Source: Holophagae bacterium
GTDB taxonomy: Bacteria > Acidobacteriota > Holophagae > Acanthopleuribacterales > Acanthopleuribacteraceae
NCBI GenBank assembly: GCA_029263455.1
Contig: JAJCXM010000008.1
Span: 744,001 to 808,000, forward strand
Length of the DNA stretch: 64,000 bases
Direction: 5' to 3'
Shown here: positions 43,364-53,439 of the stretch, one piece after another
Layout: each line of letters begins with the position of its first letter
How positions within the stretch are numbered: position 1 is the stretch's first letter
The notes under the pieces: model-generated
What the model saw: the letters and a program-made list of their open reading frames with translations, nothing else
What the model was told of the DNA's origin: nothing
The model's database searches: none
Translations under genes and position numbers: made by a program

Positions 43364-44322
43364 GCGTCAAAAACATCGCGTTAACTGTTGTGTTGGCGAT
43401 TGGTCTTTACGTTGCCTTCAGTTCCGTTTATGTAGTCAGCGAAGTGCAACAGATGATCATCACCCAATTTGGTAAACCCGTAGGAGAACCGATCACTAGC
43501 GCTGGCTTAAAAGTCAAAGTGCCCTTTATTCAAGAGGTTAACCCCATCGACAAACGTGTCTTGGAGTGGGACGGCAGTCCATCAGACATGCCGACCAAAG
43601 ACAAACTCTACATTTCAGTCGATATCTTTGCCCGCTGGCGAATTGTTGATCCTCTGCAGTACTTTCTGCGGCTCAGGGACGAACGCAGTGCCCAGTCGCG
43701 TTTGGACGATATCTTAGGCAGCGAGACCCGCAATGCGGTGGCTAAACACGAACTGATCGAGATCATTCGCACCACCAAAGATCGTGTGCCAATACGGGAA
43801 GGCGTCCTTCAAGAGGAAACGGCCAATAAAGAGTTCGGTTTCCTGGTGCCCATTCAAAAGGGGCGCAAATTAGTGGAACGCGAGATCTTCGAAGCCGCTG
43901 CTGAGAAAGTTGGCGTCTTTGGTATTGAGCTACTTGATATTCGCTTCAAGCGTATTAACTACAATGCATCCGTCCGGCCCAAAATCTACGATCGCATGAT
44001 CAGTGAGCGACGCCAAATTGCTGAGCGGTTCCTCTCGGAAGGACACGGCGAAGCCGCCCGTATTCGCGGTAACCGCGTTCGCGAACTCAACAAAATCCAA
44101 TCCGAGGCATATCGGGAAGTGGAAGAAATCCGTGGCTTGGCTGATGCTAAGGCCACCGAGGTCTATGCCAGTGCCTATAATCAAAGTCGAGAATCAGTGG
44201 AATTCTATGAGTTCACTCGCACCATGCAGGCGTACAAGGTGATGATTGACGGTCAAACCACACTGGTCCTCTCTACTGAAAGCGACCTTTTCAAGTTCTT
44301 GAAGGGCATGGGTCCCAACTAA
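43360..44322 (+). CDS. hflC: FtsH modulator HflC
   Basis: 320 residues. An N-terminal membrane helix (IALTVVLAIGLYVAFSSVYVV) is followed by the SPFH domain (EVQQMIITQFGKPVGEPITSAG; FARWRIVDPLQYFLRL) and a C-terminal coiled coil with SERRQIAERFLSEGHGEAARI, a characteristic HflC signature. The tail YEFTRTMQAYK is also typical. It shares a 4-base overlap with hflK, so the two subunits are made in similar amounts. Confidence 0.93.
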   Translation: MSVKNIALTVVLAIGLYVAFSSVYVVSEVQQMIITQFGKPVGEPITSAGLKVKVPFIQEVNPIDKRVLEWDGSPSDMPTKDKLYISVDIFARWRIVDPLQYFLRLRDERSAQSRLDDILGSETRNAVAKHELIEIIRTTKDRVPIREGVLQEETANKEFGFLVPIQKGRKLVEREIFEAAAEKVGVFGIELLDIRFKRINYNASVRPKIYDRMISERRQIAERFLSEGHGEAARIRGNRVRELNKIQSEAYREVEEIRGLADAKATEVYASAYNQSRESVEFYEFTRTMQAYKVMIDGQTTLVLSTESDLFKFLKGMGPN

Positions 44323-44782
44323 ATTCAGGGAATAAAGCCAATTCTTGAAGGGCGTTGGCCCTTGATTAATCGGCGGACTCAAGACCTTTAATGGTCAATT
44401 GAAATTGGGTACCTGAGCAAATATTTCTGAATCCCAAGTGATGCCACGCGGTGCTTTGCGCCGCGTGGCAGCGCTCCGTGTTAATTGTTTCGTCAGTGAT
44501 TTTTGTGTTTGAAATAAGGGCCTCTAAGACAAGTTCTATCAGCGGTTTGACAATAGAGACGAGGTCAGCAGAGAACTTAGGTAAACGTTTTCGATCTCAG
44601 ATTCGTCGTCGCAAACCGAGTCTGTGATCAAGGGTTCAACCGCTTTTTGCACGCGTTATCGAAACCTTAGAAGCCTATTACTCATAATCTGGACTAAATA
44701 ACCACTTATTGTGTTGCGCATTGATGGGTTGAAGATTTATCTTATAGGTAAGACGGAATAGAGAGTCAGGTAATCGGCTATT
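44323..44782. other. 460-base intergenic stretch with two hairpins
   Basis: No gene seen. AAGGGC-GTTG-GCCCTT (44348-44363), 25 bases after the hflC stop, is a likely end-of-operon hairpin without a T-tract. GCCACGCGG-N9-CCGCGTGGC (44443-44469) is a perfect 9-bp stem. The rnf promoter must lie in the right half; no good -35/-10 pair was found, though TTATCTTATAG near 44738-44748 is A/T-rich. The rnfB ATG lacks a strong ribosome site. Confidence 0.4.
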
Positions 44783-45643
44783 ATGTCTCAGTTGCTCGCC
44801 GCCATGCTCGTACTTGGGGGGATCACCCTGATCCTAGGGGTACTGCTCGCCTGGGCTAGTCGCGCATTTTATGTCTACGAAGATCCCAGACTCGATGTGA
44901 TTGACGGCATGTTGCCGCAAGCAAATTGCGGTGCATGCGGTCAGCCCGGATGCCGGGCGTTTGCCGAAGCTTTGTTAGCCCATACAACGGTTCCAGCTAA
45001 ATGTACGGTGAGTGATGAAGCAGGTCATCTCAGGATCGCGTCGTTTCTCAATATTGACGCTGGTCAGGCAGATCGCCATGTGGCCCGTCTCGCTTGTGCT
45101 GGCGGACTGAACGCCGCCTTTCAACATGCGGTTTACAAGGGATTGTCGACTTGCCGGGCGGCTGCAGCGGTTGGAGCCGGAGGAAAATCTTGTGCATGGG
45201 GCTGCCTGGGCGTCGGTGACTGCCAAGTCGCTTGCGATTTTGATGCGATTAAACTGAGTCAGTTCCGATTACCGATTGTTGATGAAAGTACTTGTACCGC
45301 GTGTGGGGATTGCGTCGAGATCTGCCCCAAAGATCTGTTTTCTTTGCAGCCTGTGGATGACAAGTTGTGGGTGGCCTGCAAGAGCCAAGAATCGGGTGAC
45401 GCAGTATTGGCGGTCTGTGAGGTCGGCTGCACGGCCTGCGGACGTTGCGCCATGGACGCACCACACGGACTCATCCGCATGGAGCAAGAACTGCCCGTTG
45501 TTCAAAGTCGGAACCATGTGCGCCAACCCATTGAACGTTGCCCTACGGGGTCAATCGTCTGGATTGGACGCAATGGTCCCGAAACAGGACTTGATGCACC
45601 GAAACATAGCCGGAAGGAAGCCCTTCCGTTGGCACCTCTTTAG
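44783..45643 (+). CDS. rnfB: Ion-translocating Rnf complex subunit RnfB
   Basis: 286 residues. The N-terminal membrane helix (AAMLVLGGITLILGVLLAWAS) is followed by the 4Fe-4S entry domain with ANCGACGQPGCRAFAEAL (residues ~50-67), Cys in CAWGCLGVGDCQVAC, and ferredoxin clusters in STCTACGDCVEICPKDLF and GCTACGRCAMDAPHG. RnfB is the port by which ferredoxin delivers electrons to the membrane complex. The last ~45 residues are a family-typical C-terminal extension. It is followed 19 bases later by the giant oxidoreductase. Confidence 0.93.
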   Translation: MSQLLAAMLVLGGITLILGVLLAWASRAFYVYEDPRLDVIDGMLPQANCGACGQPGCRAFAEALLAHTTVPAKCTVSDEAGHLRIASFLNIDAGQADRHVARLACAGGLNAAFQHAVYKGLSTCRAAAAVGAGGKSCAWGCLGVGDCQVACDFDAIKLSQFRLPIVDESTCTACGDCVEICPKDLFSLQPVDDKLWVACKSQESGDAVLAVCEVGCTACGRCAMDAPHGLIRMEQELPVVQSRNHVRQPIERCPTGSIVWIGRNGPETGLDAPKHSRKEALPLAPL

Positions 45644-45662
45644 ATCGAAAGGAACCAGCACC

Positions 45663-48600
45663 ATGAAGTCGAAACATGACGCGAAATATCCGGGGACCCG
45701 AGCTGCCGTTGATGGCAACACCGCGGTCATAATGTGTGAGCGTGAGTCTACCGATGCCGCCGGCGCATATCCGATTACGCCATCGACTCAGATGGGTGAG
45801 TACTTCGCCGAGGCAGCGGCCCAGGGCCACTTGAACATTTCGCAGCGACCCTTGATCTTCATCGAACCAGAAGGCGAACACGCCGCAGCCGCTGTCACTG
45901 CAGGCTTGTCAATGACGGGACTGCGCGCTTCCAACTTCTCGTCAGGCCAGGGCATCGCCTATATGCATGAGTCGCTTTATGCAGCGGTGGGGAAACGCTT
46001 AACCTATGTGCTCAACATCGGCGCTCGCGCAATGACGAAATCCACCCTAAACGTTCATGCCGGACACGACGATTACCATTGTGTGGACGACACAGGTTTC
46101 TTTCAGCTGTTTGCCAAGAATGCGCAACACGCTTGTGATTTGAACATCATTGCCCATCGCATTGCTGAATTGTCATTGACGCCGGGTATCGTGGCTCAGG
46201 ACGGTTTTTTGACAACTCACTTGATCGAATCAGTCATGTTACCTGAGCGCGACATGATTTTAGAGTACTTAGGTAAGCCCGATGACCTGATCGACTGCCC
46301 AACACCCGCACAACGAATCATATACGGTGCAAAGCGTCGTCGTATTCCTGAGCTTTGGAGTGTGGATAACCCAGTAATGGCGGGTGTCGTTCAAAACCAA
46401 GATGCCTATATGCAAAGTGTGGCGTCGCAGCGTCCCTTCTTTTTTGATCATATTCGTGAGTTAACCGAATCCAGTTTTGCTGAATTCTCGCGCTTGACGG
46501 GACGCCAATACGAACGCGTTGAGACCTATCGCTGTGACGACGCCGATTATTTGATTCTCGGTCAAGGAAGTCTGATTCCGTCGGCCGAAGAGGTTGCCGA
46601 TTACTTGCGTGCAACACGCAAGATCAAGGTGGGTGTGGTCAATATGGTGATGTTCCGCCCATTCCCAGGCGACTTAATCACTCACTTCCTCAAAGGTCGC
46701 AAAGGTGTGGCGGTATTGGAACGTCTCGACCAGCCACTGGCCGAAGATCTGCCCCTCATTCGCGAAATTCGCGCAGCCATATCTAAGTCATTGGAAAACG
46801 GGCGCGCGGAAAAGGCACAGTTGCCTTACCCAAATTATGAAAGCTACAAGAAGATGACGGACATGCCCGCCCTTTACTCCGGTTCGTTTGGACTAGGCAG
46901 TCGTGACTTGCAGCCTGAAGGCATCATTGCTGCTATCGAGAACATGTTGCCCGATGGCGCACATCGTAAGCATTTTTATCTTTCCATTGATTTCATCCGC
47001 CCCAAGTCGTTTACGCCGAAACAAGAAATACATCAGCAGTCCATTATTGATGCCTACCCGAAGATAAGTGAACTCGCCATTCGTGGCAGTGAAAATCCGA
47101 ATCTTATGCCCAATGGCAGCATCACCGTTCGCTTCCATTCCATTGGAGGTTGGGGCGCCATTACGACTGGTAAGAACCTCGCGATGACACTCTTTGAATT
47201 ATTGGGTTACCACGTCAAAGCTAATCCGAAATATGGTTCCGAAAAGAAGGGCCAACCCACCACCTACTATCTATCCGCGTCACCGCAACCCATCAAAATA
47301 AACTGCGAATACTTTTTCGTGGATGCGGTCTTGTCGCCAGACCCCAATGTCTTCAAACACACCAATGCGGTGGCTGGCCTCAAGAAGGGTGGCGTCTTCA
47401 TCATTCAAAGTGATTTGGGATCACCCGAAGCGGTTTGGCGATCGATTCCTAGCCACTATCAAAAATTGATCAAAGACCAGCAAATCAAACTCCATTACAT
47501 CGACGCCTTTAAAGTAGCCCGTGAAGAGGCCACCGACTCCGATTTGCAATTACGTATGCAAGGCAATGTCTTCCAAGGTGCGTTTTTTGCGGTAAGTGAT
47601 GTCTGCGAGCGAGCAGGCCTCAATGAATCCAGTCTATTCCAAGCGATCCGCCAACAGCTCGATCATAAATTCGGGTCTAAAGGTGCTCGCGTGGTTGAGG
47701 ACAACATGAGAGTGGTACGCAGAGGATTCGATGAGGTTCGCGCCATTGGCGAATTAGATGTGTCAGCTGTGACAGAAATCTCACACCCTCCATTACCTGA
47801 GATGGTAAGGCTATTGCCAGCCAGCGCTGATGCCTCCACCGACGTCCACCGCTTTTGGGAGCAAACCGGCTCTTTCTACATTTCAGGCAAGGGCTCAGAC
47901 AATCTGGCAGATCCGTTCATCAGCATGAGTTTGATACCAGCCTCCACCGGCCTGTTCCGCGACATGACTGGCATTCGCTTTCAACATCCGGAATGGATAC
48001 CCGAGAATTGTACGGCTTGCGGCAAGTGTTACACCGTATGCCCCGACACCGCTATTCCAGGTCTGGTCAGTGAGGTCAGTGGCATCATGGATACCGTTTT
48101 GAAACGCACAAAGAAACGGGGTGTTGCGCTTCCAGAACTGCAGAAAACAGCGCGCTCCGTCGAGCGACGAATACGAATTCTGACTGCGGAAGCGGGCAAT
48201 GGAGTCGACGCCCGGTCGCTCATCCTTGAAGCGGTCGATGTTGAGGGCAGGGAAGGTGGATGCAAACAATCGCTTCAAGAAATTAAAAGCGAGTTAGCCC
48301 ATTTCAAATTTGCCTTGACGCGCCCCTACTTCAGTATCCCTGAAAAGCGGGAGCCTGGCTCTGGCGGACTATTGAGCATCACCGTCAATCCCTATACATG
48401 CAAGGGCTGTATGGAATGCGTTCAGGTTTGTGACGATGACGCCCTGCGTCCGATGCCACAGACCGAGGCTTCGGTCGCGCGGTTACGGGAAGACTGGTCG
48501 TTCTGGTTAGATTTGCCGACCACGCCGAAACACCTCATCCGAGTGGATGACTTGGAGAAGGGCATTGGCGCTTTGGAAACCATCTTGTTGGACAAGAAAA

Positions 48601-50531
48601 ACTACTTAGCGCTGAGTAGTGGAGACGGGGCCTGTCTTGGATGTTCAGAAAAGACGGCCGTCCACCTATTCGTGGCTACGGTTGAGGCGCTCATGCAACC
48701 CCGTGTGGCCAAGCATGTTAGCTATCTGAACGATCTCATCGAGAGACTGGAACGGCATGTCCAACTCAAGCTCACTAGTACTTTGGATCTCTCTGATCCA
48801 GATGCTATTGCCAGAGTCGCCGATGGAGCTAGCGACCACGACCTGACACTCGCCGAAATTGCGGCATCCACGCAACAAACTGCCAAAACACCGCCAGTCG
48901 ATCCGCAATGGTTAAAACGCTGCAGTCGTTGGATCGCTGATCTCAAAGCATTGCGAACAAAGTACACCCAAGGCACTACCGGTCAAGGCCGAAGTTCCAT
49001 GGGTATTATCAATGCCACCGGGTGTAGTTCGGTGTGGGGTAGTACCTATCCCTTCAATCCATACCCTTTCCCTTGGGCCAACCACCTGTTTCAAGACAGC
49101 GCCTCCATGGCCATGGGTGTGTTCGAGGGTCATATGGCAAAAATGGCCGGCGGCTTTACGCTGATCCGCAAGGTGGAGCTCGAACTCAAAGAAGGTTTCC
49201 GGCCAGAACGTCACCAGGACGCGTTGACCTATTTCACATGGCGTGACTTCAGCGACGATGAATTCTCGCTTTGTCCGCCAGTGGTAGCGATTGGAGGCGA
49301 CGGTGCCATGTACGATATCGGTTTCCAAAACCTCAGTCGGGCACTCATGTCCGGTAAACCCATCAAAATTTTGGTGCTGGATACGCAGGTCTACTCCAAT
49401 ACGGGCGGTCAAGCCTGTACCTCCGGATTCCATGGTCAGGTCTCTGATATGGCCCAATTCGGGAAGGCCATTAAAGGCAAGCAGGAGATACGTAAGGAGA
49501 TTGGTTTGATTGCCATGGCCCATCGCACAGCGTACGTGCTGCAGAGCACCATCGCTCATTCCAACCACATGATTGAGGGCTTCATCCACGGGTTGAACAC
49601 CAAACGACCGGCACTATTCAATATCTACACATCCTGCCAGCCGGAACACGGGATTGGTGACGATGTAGGGGCGCTCCAAGCAAAGCTTGCTGTGCAGTCT
49701 AGAGCTTACCCATTGTTCAGTTATGACCCGGACAAGGGGCCTCGACCCGAAGAAGGACTCGATCTAGAAGGAAACCCTGAGATGGGCGAAGACTGGCCGC
49801 AATTCGAGTTGAGCTTTCGTGAACACGGACGAGAGAAGAAGATGTCGATTGCCATGACATTCGCCGATTTCGCCGTCACCGAGGGTCGGTTCCGCAAGCA
49901 TTTCAGATTTGCGCCACGGGACACATGGACTGAAGCAATGGTTCCGCTGCACGTGTTTCTTGTCGACGATGATCGAACCGGAAAGTTCCCGTTCATCTGG
50001 GCGGTCGACCCCAACGGCAATCTGCAACGAGTGTTGGTGTCGCTGGTGATGGTCACGGCCTGCGAAGAGCGCCGAGATTTCTGGACCATGCTGCGAGCGA
50101 TTGCTAAGGAAGGGGAACCCGAAGATTCGACTGAAAACGTGGTTGATCGCGTGCGGCGAGACACGTTCAAACAGCTCACTGACGGGCTTTGGCGCTTACT
50201 AGACGGCGACAACCCTGCGCCGGCTGCGAGCCCGTCGGAACAATCGGCCAATAGCGCGGAGCCTGCTGATTCAAGTGAGGACTACCTCGCACCCTGGTTA
50301 GAAACGGCGGAGTGCACGTCGTGCGATGAATGCATCAATATCAATCCCCAGATCTTCGCGTACAACGAGGCCGGCAAGGCCTACATCATCAATCCGAAAG
50401 GCGGTCCTTACAAGGATATAGTCAAGGCCGCTGAGAAGTGTACCGCGCAGGTGATCCATCCCGGACTACCCGTCGATGGTCATAAGCCTGAGATCAAGGC
50501 ACTGATCGCCCGTGCCAGTAAATACAACTGA
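45663..50531 (+). CDS. nifJ: Pyruvate:ferredoxin oxidoreductase, oversized, with C-terminal ferredoxin domain
   Basis: 1622 residues, against about 1170-1200 for normal NifJ. Domains in order: N-terminal pyrimidine-binding domain (AGAYPITPSTQMGEYF), domain II, gamma domain (GGWGAITTGKNLAM; NPKYGSEKKGQPTTYYLSAS), ferredoxin domain with CTACGKCYTVCPDTAIP and, about 110 residues later, CKGCMECVQVCDDDAL. Next come the proximal-cluster segment (ACLGCSEKTA; NATGCSSVWGS), the TPP domain (GGDGAMYDIGFQN; QVYSNTGGQ) and a C-terminal [4Fe-4S] module (ECTSCDECI ... KCTAQV). The second ferredoxin motif lacks the usual Pro. It oxidises a 2-oxoacid with CoA, reducing ferredoxin; pyruvate is inferred. AAGGAAC precedes the ATG at 45663. 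Confidence 0.9.
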   Translation: MKSKHDAKYPGTRAAVDGNTAVIMCERESTDAAGAYPITPSTQMGEYFAEAAAQGHLNISQRPLIFIEPEGEHAAAAVTAGLSMTGLRASNFSSGQGIAYMHESLYAAVGKRLTYVLNIGARAMTKSTLNVHAGHDDYHCVDDTGFFQLFAKNAQHACDLNIIAHRIAELSLTPGIVAQDGFLTTHLIESVMLPERDMILEYLGKPDDLIDCPTPAQRIIYGAKRRRIPELWSVDNPVMAGVVQNQDAYMQSVASQRPFFFDHIRELTESSFAEFSRLTGRQYERVETYRCDDADYLILGQGSLIPSAEEVADYLRATRKIKVGVVNMVMFRPFPGDLITHFLKGRKGVAVLERLDQPLAEDLPLIREIRAAISKSLENGRAEKAQLPYPNYESYKKMTDMPALYSGSFGLGSRDLQPEGIIAAIENMLPDGAHRKHFYLSIDFIRPKSFTPKQEIHQQSIIDAYPKISELAIRGSENPNLMPNGSITVRFHSIGGWGAITTGKNLAMTLFELLGYHVKANPKYGSEKKGQPTTYYLSASPQPIKINCEYFFVDAVLSPDPNVFKHTNAVAGLKKGGVFIIQSDLGSPEAVWRSIPSHYQKLIKDQQIKLHYIDAFKVAREEATDSDLQLRMQGNVFQGAFFAVSDVCERAGLNESSLFQAIRQQLDHKFGSKGARVVEDNMRVVRRGFDEVRAIGELDVSAVTEISHPPLPEMVRLLPASADASTDVHRFWEQTGSFYISGKGSDNLADPFISMSLIPASTGLFRDMTGIRFQHPEWIPENCTACGKCYTVCPDTAIPGLVSEVSGIMDTVLKRTKKRGVALPELQKTARSVERRIRILTAEAGNGVDARSLILEAVDVEGREGGCKQSLQEIKSELAHFKFALTRPYFSIPEKREPGSGGLLSITVNPYTCKGCMECVQVCDDDALRPMPQTEASVARLREDWSFWLDLPTTPKHLIRVDDLEKGIGALETILLDKKNYLALSSGDGACLGCSEKTAVHLFVATVEALMQPRVAKHVSYLNDLIERLERHVQLKLTSTLDLSDPDAIARVADGASDHDLTLAEIAASTQQTAKTPPVDPQWLKRCSRWIADLKALRTKYTQGTTGQGRSSMGIINATGCSSVWGSTYPFNPYPFPWANHLFQDSASMAMGVFEGHMAKMAGGFTLIRKVELELKEGFRPERHQDALTYFTWRDFSDDEFSLCPPVVAIGGDGAMYDIGFQNLSRALMSGKPIKILVLDTQVYSNTGGQACTSGFHGQVSDMAQFGKAIKGKQEIRKEIGLIAMAHRTAYVLQSTIAHSNHMIEGFIHGLNTKRPALFNIYTSCQPEHGIGDDVGALQAKLAVQSRAYPLFSYDPDKGPRPEEGLDLEGNPEMGEDWPQFELSFREHGREKKMSIAMTFADFAVTEGRFRKHFRFAPRDTWTEAMVPLHVFLVDDDRTGKFPFIWAVDPNGNLQRVLVSLVMVTACEERRDFWTMLRAIAKEGEPEDSTENVVDRVRRDTFKQLTDGLWRLLDGDNPAPAASPSEQSANSAEPADSSEDYLAPWLETAECTSCDECININPQIFAYNEAGKAYIINPKGGPYKDIVKAAEKCTAQVIHPGLPVDGHKPEIKALIARASKYN

Positions 50532-50537
50532 GGCGTT

Positions 50538-51836
50538 ATGCTTGCTACTTTTCGTCACGGAATCCATCCTCCAAGCCATAAGACCGCAGCGGGCTCTGCC
50601 ATCAAACGCATGGCTTTTGCGGAAGAATTATCGGTACCCTTGGGACAGCATATTGGGTCGCCGGCTCGTCCACTGGTCCGTGAAGGAGAGCAGGTGGTAC
50701 GCGGGCAAATGATCGCAGAGGCCGATTCATTTGTATCGGCCTGCATTCATGCACCCGTCACCGGAACCGTGTCCAGCATTGGTTGGCTGCCCACGCCACA
50801 AGGAAACCGGGTCCGCGGAATTCGAATCAAATCAGAGCGCGGGGCAAGCCAGGATCAAATGGCTTTTGAACCGCATCCAATTTTGGATTCCGGCGAAGAT
50901 TGGATGCGTGCGGTATCTCGTAGCGGAATTGTCGGGCTCGGCGGAGCCGCATTCCCCACCCACGTCAAATTGAAGGTGCCAAAAGGCCGCCAAATCGACA
51001 CGCTCGTGGTGAACGGAGCAGAATGCGAACCCTATCTCACCGCCGATCACCGCGTCATGTTGGAATGGACCCAAGATATATTGAACGGTGCCAAGCGGAT
51101 TGCGACTGTAATAGGAGCCAAAAAGATCTTGGTTGGGATCGAGGCCAATAAATTCGACGCATTTCAGCACCTGAAAGAATCGGCTGATGGTGATGTTGCG
51201 ATTGAGTTGGTGAAAGTGAAATACCCGCAGGGTGCGGAGAAGATGCTGATCCACGCACTTTTAGATCGAAAAGTACCGGCAGGTGGTTTACCGATGGATG
51301 TGGGTGTGGTGGTATCCAATGTTCAGACCGCAGCCATGATTGAACGTCTGGTAGTCAAGGGACTGGGACTTGTAGAACGGGTGCTTACCATCGCCGGTGA
51401 TGCGGTTGAACGGCCCGGAAACTATTTGGTTCCAATTGGTACCACCATCCGCGACGCACTCGACTTTGTGGGGCTCAAATCAACCTGTGATCGAGTGGTA
51501 CTCGGTGGCCCAATGATGGGTCAGGCGATTGCCGACCTTTCGCTTCCTGTCACTAAAGGAACGGGCGGAATACTTGCCCTGAGTCAGAGCCATCACCGCT
51601 CTGTGCAAGCGTGTATACGTTGTGGCCATTGCATAGAGGTCTGCCCCATGTCACTCAACCCGGCCTTGCTGGGTCGGTTAGCTAGGGTAGGAGCTCACAA
51701 AGAGTTAGCCCAGAACAACCTCAAAGATTGCTTTGAATGCGGATGCTGCGCCTTCGTCTGCCCGTCCCATATCCCGCTCGTTCAACTCTATCGTCAAGCC
51801 AAACTGAATGCGCGAAAAAGGGCAGTTGTAGGATGA
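50538..51836 (+). CDS. rnfC: Rnf complex subunit RnfC
   Basis: 432 residues. The N-terminal barrel (PLGQHIGSPARPLVREGEQVVRGQMIAEAD) leads to an NADH-binding part (GLGGAAFPTHVKLKVP; NGAECEPYLTADHRVM) and two ferredoxin clusters (CIRCGHCIEVCPMSLNP and CFECGCCAFVCPSHIP). RnfC binds NAD+/NADH and carries FMN and 4Fe-4S clusters on the cytoplasmic side. It begins 6 bases after the oxidoreductase stop, with GAGG before the ATG, and overlaps rnfD. The C-terminal extension of enterobacterial RnfC is absent. Confidence 0.93.
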   Translation: MLATFRHGIHPPSHKTAAGSAIKRMAFAEELSVPLGQHIGSPARPLVREGEQVVRGQMIAEADSFVSACIHAPVTGTVSSIGWLPTPQGNRVRGIRIKSERGASQDQMAFEPHPILDSGEDWMRAVSRSGIVGLGGAAFPTHVKLKVPKGRQIDTLVVNGAECEPYLTADHRVMLEWTQDILNGAKRIATVIGAKKILVGIEANKFDAFQHLKESADGDVAIELVKVKYPQGAEKMLIHALLDRKVPAGGLPMDVGVVVSNVQTAAMIERLVVKGLGLVERVLTIAGDAVERPGNYLVPIGTTIRDALDFVGLKSTCDRVVLGGPMMGQAIADLSLPVTKGTGGILALSQSHHRSVQACIRCGHCIEVCPMSLNPALLGRLARVGAHKELAQNNLKDCFECGCCAFVCPSHIPLVQLYRQAKLNARKRAVVG

Positions 51837-52840
51837 AGTTCACTGCCGCACTCACACTGGAAGGGTCGCCTCACATGCGATCGGGCGCAACGGCGTCCGC
51901 AATCATGTGGCAAGTAAATCTCGCGCTGGTTCCGGCCTTGGGTTGGGGGATCTGGAGTTTTGGTATTTCGGCGCTGGGTTTGGTGCTGGTCACGGTAACT
52001 GCATCGGTTGCAACTGAATGGCTGATTACCAAGTGGCAGGGTAAGAGCCCCTGCATCAGCGACGGTTCGGTCGTCCTGACCGGACTCTTATTGGCGATGT
52101 GCTTGCCGCCCGCCTTACCTTATTGGATGGCAGTATGCGGTGCGGTATTCGCGGTAGGCATTGGCAAGCACGCTTTTGGTGGGCTGGGTCAAAACGTGTT
52201 CAACCCTGCGTTGGTGGGTCGAGCGATGTTGCAAGCGGCATTTCCATCCGCATTAACCACATGGACGATGCCCTTTCAGTTGGATCGCTTCACGCAATTC
52301 CACCAAGCTTCCATGACTCGGCCGCTGGCCTCCGCCATAGTCGACGGCGTTTCTAGTGCGACACCTCTGGGCGCAATGAAATTCGACGGTGTAACTACCG
52401 ACGCTATGCAGCTACTAGTGGGATCGGTCTCCGGCAGTCTCGGCGAAACCTCGAGTTGGTTGATTGTGGTGGGAGGTATCTATCTCGCGTTGCGCCATAT
52501 GCTCAATTGGAGAATTCCTGTCTCGATCCTGCTTGTGGTCGCTCTCTTAACCACTGTCTTTCACATCTGGCAGCCCGATTCGTACCCCACGGCTGGTTTT
52601 ATGGTCGGGTCGGGTGGGTTGATGTTGGGCGCCTGGTTCATGGCGACCGACATGGTGACATCACCGGTAACAGCCAACGGTGTGTGGTTATTCGGCGCAA
52701 TCATCGCGTGTCTGGTGGTTGCCATTCGTTTTTGGGGCGGTCTACCCGAGGGTGTCATGTATGCCATCCTGCTGGCCAACGCCATGGTTCCACTGATCGA
52801 TCGCTTTACCCAACCACGTGTGTTTGGGAGGCGTTCATGA
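51833..52840 (+). CDS. rnfD: Rnf complex subunit RnfD
   Basis: 335 residues with about nine membrane segments. The covalent-FMN site is seen in DGVSSATPLGAMKF, equivalent to the S(G/S)ATPL motif with the Thr flavinylated in relatives. SPHMRSGATASAIMW is the conserved N-terminal region. RnfD binds FMN and forms part of the ion path. The ATG at 51833 overlaps the rnfC stop (ATGA), and the gene overlaps rnfG by 4 bases. RnfD is flavinylated by an ApbE enzyme, which is not in this window. Confidence 0.93.
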   Translation: MKFTAALTLEGSPHMRSGATASAIMWQVNLALVPALGWGIWSFGISALGLVLVTVTASVATEWLITKWQGKSPCISDGSVVLTGLLLAMCLPPALPYWMAVCGAVFAVGIGKHAFGGLGQNVFNPALVGRAMLQAAFPSALTTWTMPFQLDRFTQFHQASMTRPLASAIVDGVSSATPLGAMKFDGVTTDAMQLLVGSVSGSLGETSSWLIVVGGIYLALRHMLNWRIPVSILLVVALLTTVFHIWQPDSYPTAGFMVGSGGLMLGAWFMATDMVTSPVTANGVWLFGAIIACLVVAIRFWGGLPEGVMYAILLANAMVPLIDRFTQPRVFGRRS

Positions 52841-53439
52841 AAACGGCAAGCGGCGTTCGGCTAGTAACCACGCTGGCAACACTAGGCGCTGCATGCGCCC
52901 TCATCCTGTCGTCGGTGTCTTGGGCGACCTCATCACGCATCGAAGAAAACCAAGCCGCTTACCTAAGGAAATCCGTACTCAGAGTAATTCCCGGCGCGGT
53001 CAGCGAAACGCCTCTTAAATTGGCAGATACATCCATCTTCGCCACGTACAATGATCGCGGTGATTTCGTGGCATACGCGATTGTGGCTGTGGGGCAAGGC
53101 TTCCAGGACACGATCACGCTTGTTTATGGATACAACCCCAACACCCAGAAGTTAACCGGTTTCCGGGTGTTGGCGAGCCGCGAAACGCCCGGACTTGGTG
53201 ACAAAATTGAGAAGGACGACCATTTTCAGCAGGCCTTTGCCGGGCAGCCAGTGAATGTAGCCGATGGTGCGCTCGAACACCCATTAGTGCTGGTTAAGCC
53301 AGGTAGCGGCTCAAGTAATTGGGAAGTCGACGCGATTTCTGGCGCAACCATTAGTTCACGAGCGGTGACTGCGGCCATTAGTGATAGTGCACAACTATGG
53401 ATACCCCTTTTGCATCGGAGGTACCTTGATGAGCGTTGA
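52837..53439 (+). CDS. rnfG: Rnf complex subunit RnfG
   Basis: 200 residues, one N-terminal membrane segment (VTTLATLGAACALILSSVSWA) and a periplasmic FMN-binding domain. The flavinylation motif is SGATISSRAV, with Thr171 as the expected covalent site. TLVYGYNPNTQKLTGF and RETPGLGDKI are conserved. It passes electrons between RnfD and the A/E subunits. Its 3' end overlaps rnfE by 11 bases. Length is as usual. Confidence 0.92.
   Translation: MKTASGVRLVTTLATLGAACALILSSVSWATSSRIEENQAAYLRKSVLRVIPGAVSETPLKLADTSIFATYNDRGDFVAYAIVAVGQGFQDTITLVYGYNPNTQKLTGFRVLASRETPGLGDKIEKDDHFQQAFAGQPVNVADGALEHPLVLVKPGSGSSNWEVDAISGATISSRAVTAAISDSAQLWIPLLHRRYLDER

Noticed and set aside
45276-45662. In-frame extension of the NifJ-like gene upstream to 45276
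   Set aside because: It runs through rnfB in another frame; the ATG at 45663 with AAGGAAC is the natural start.
52456-52836. In-frame extension of rnfG upstream through rnfD
   Set aside because: Shadow of rnfD; the ATG at 52837 gives a normal RnfG.
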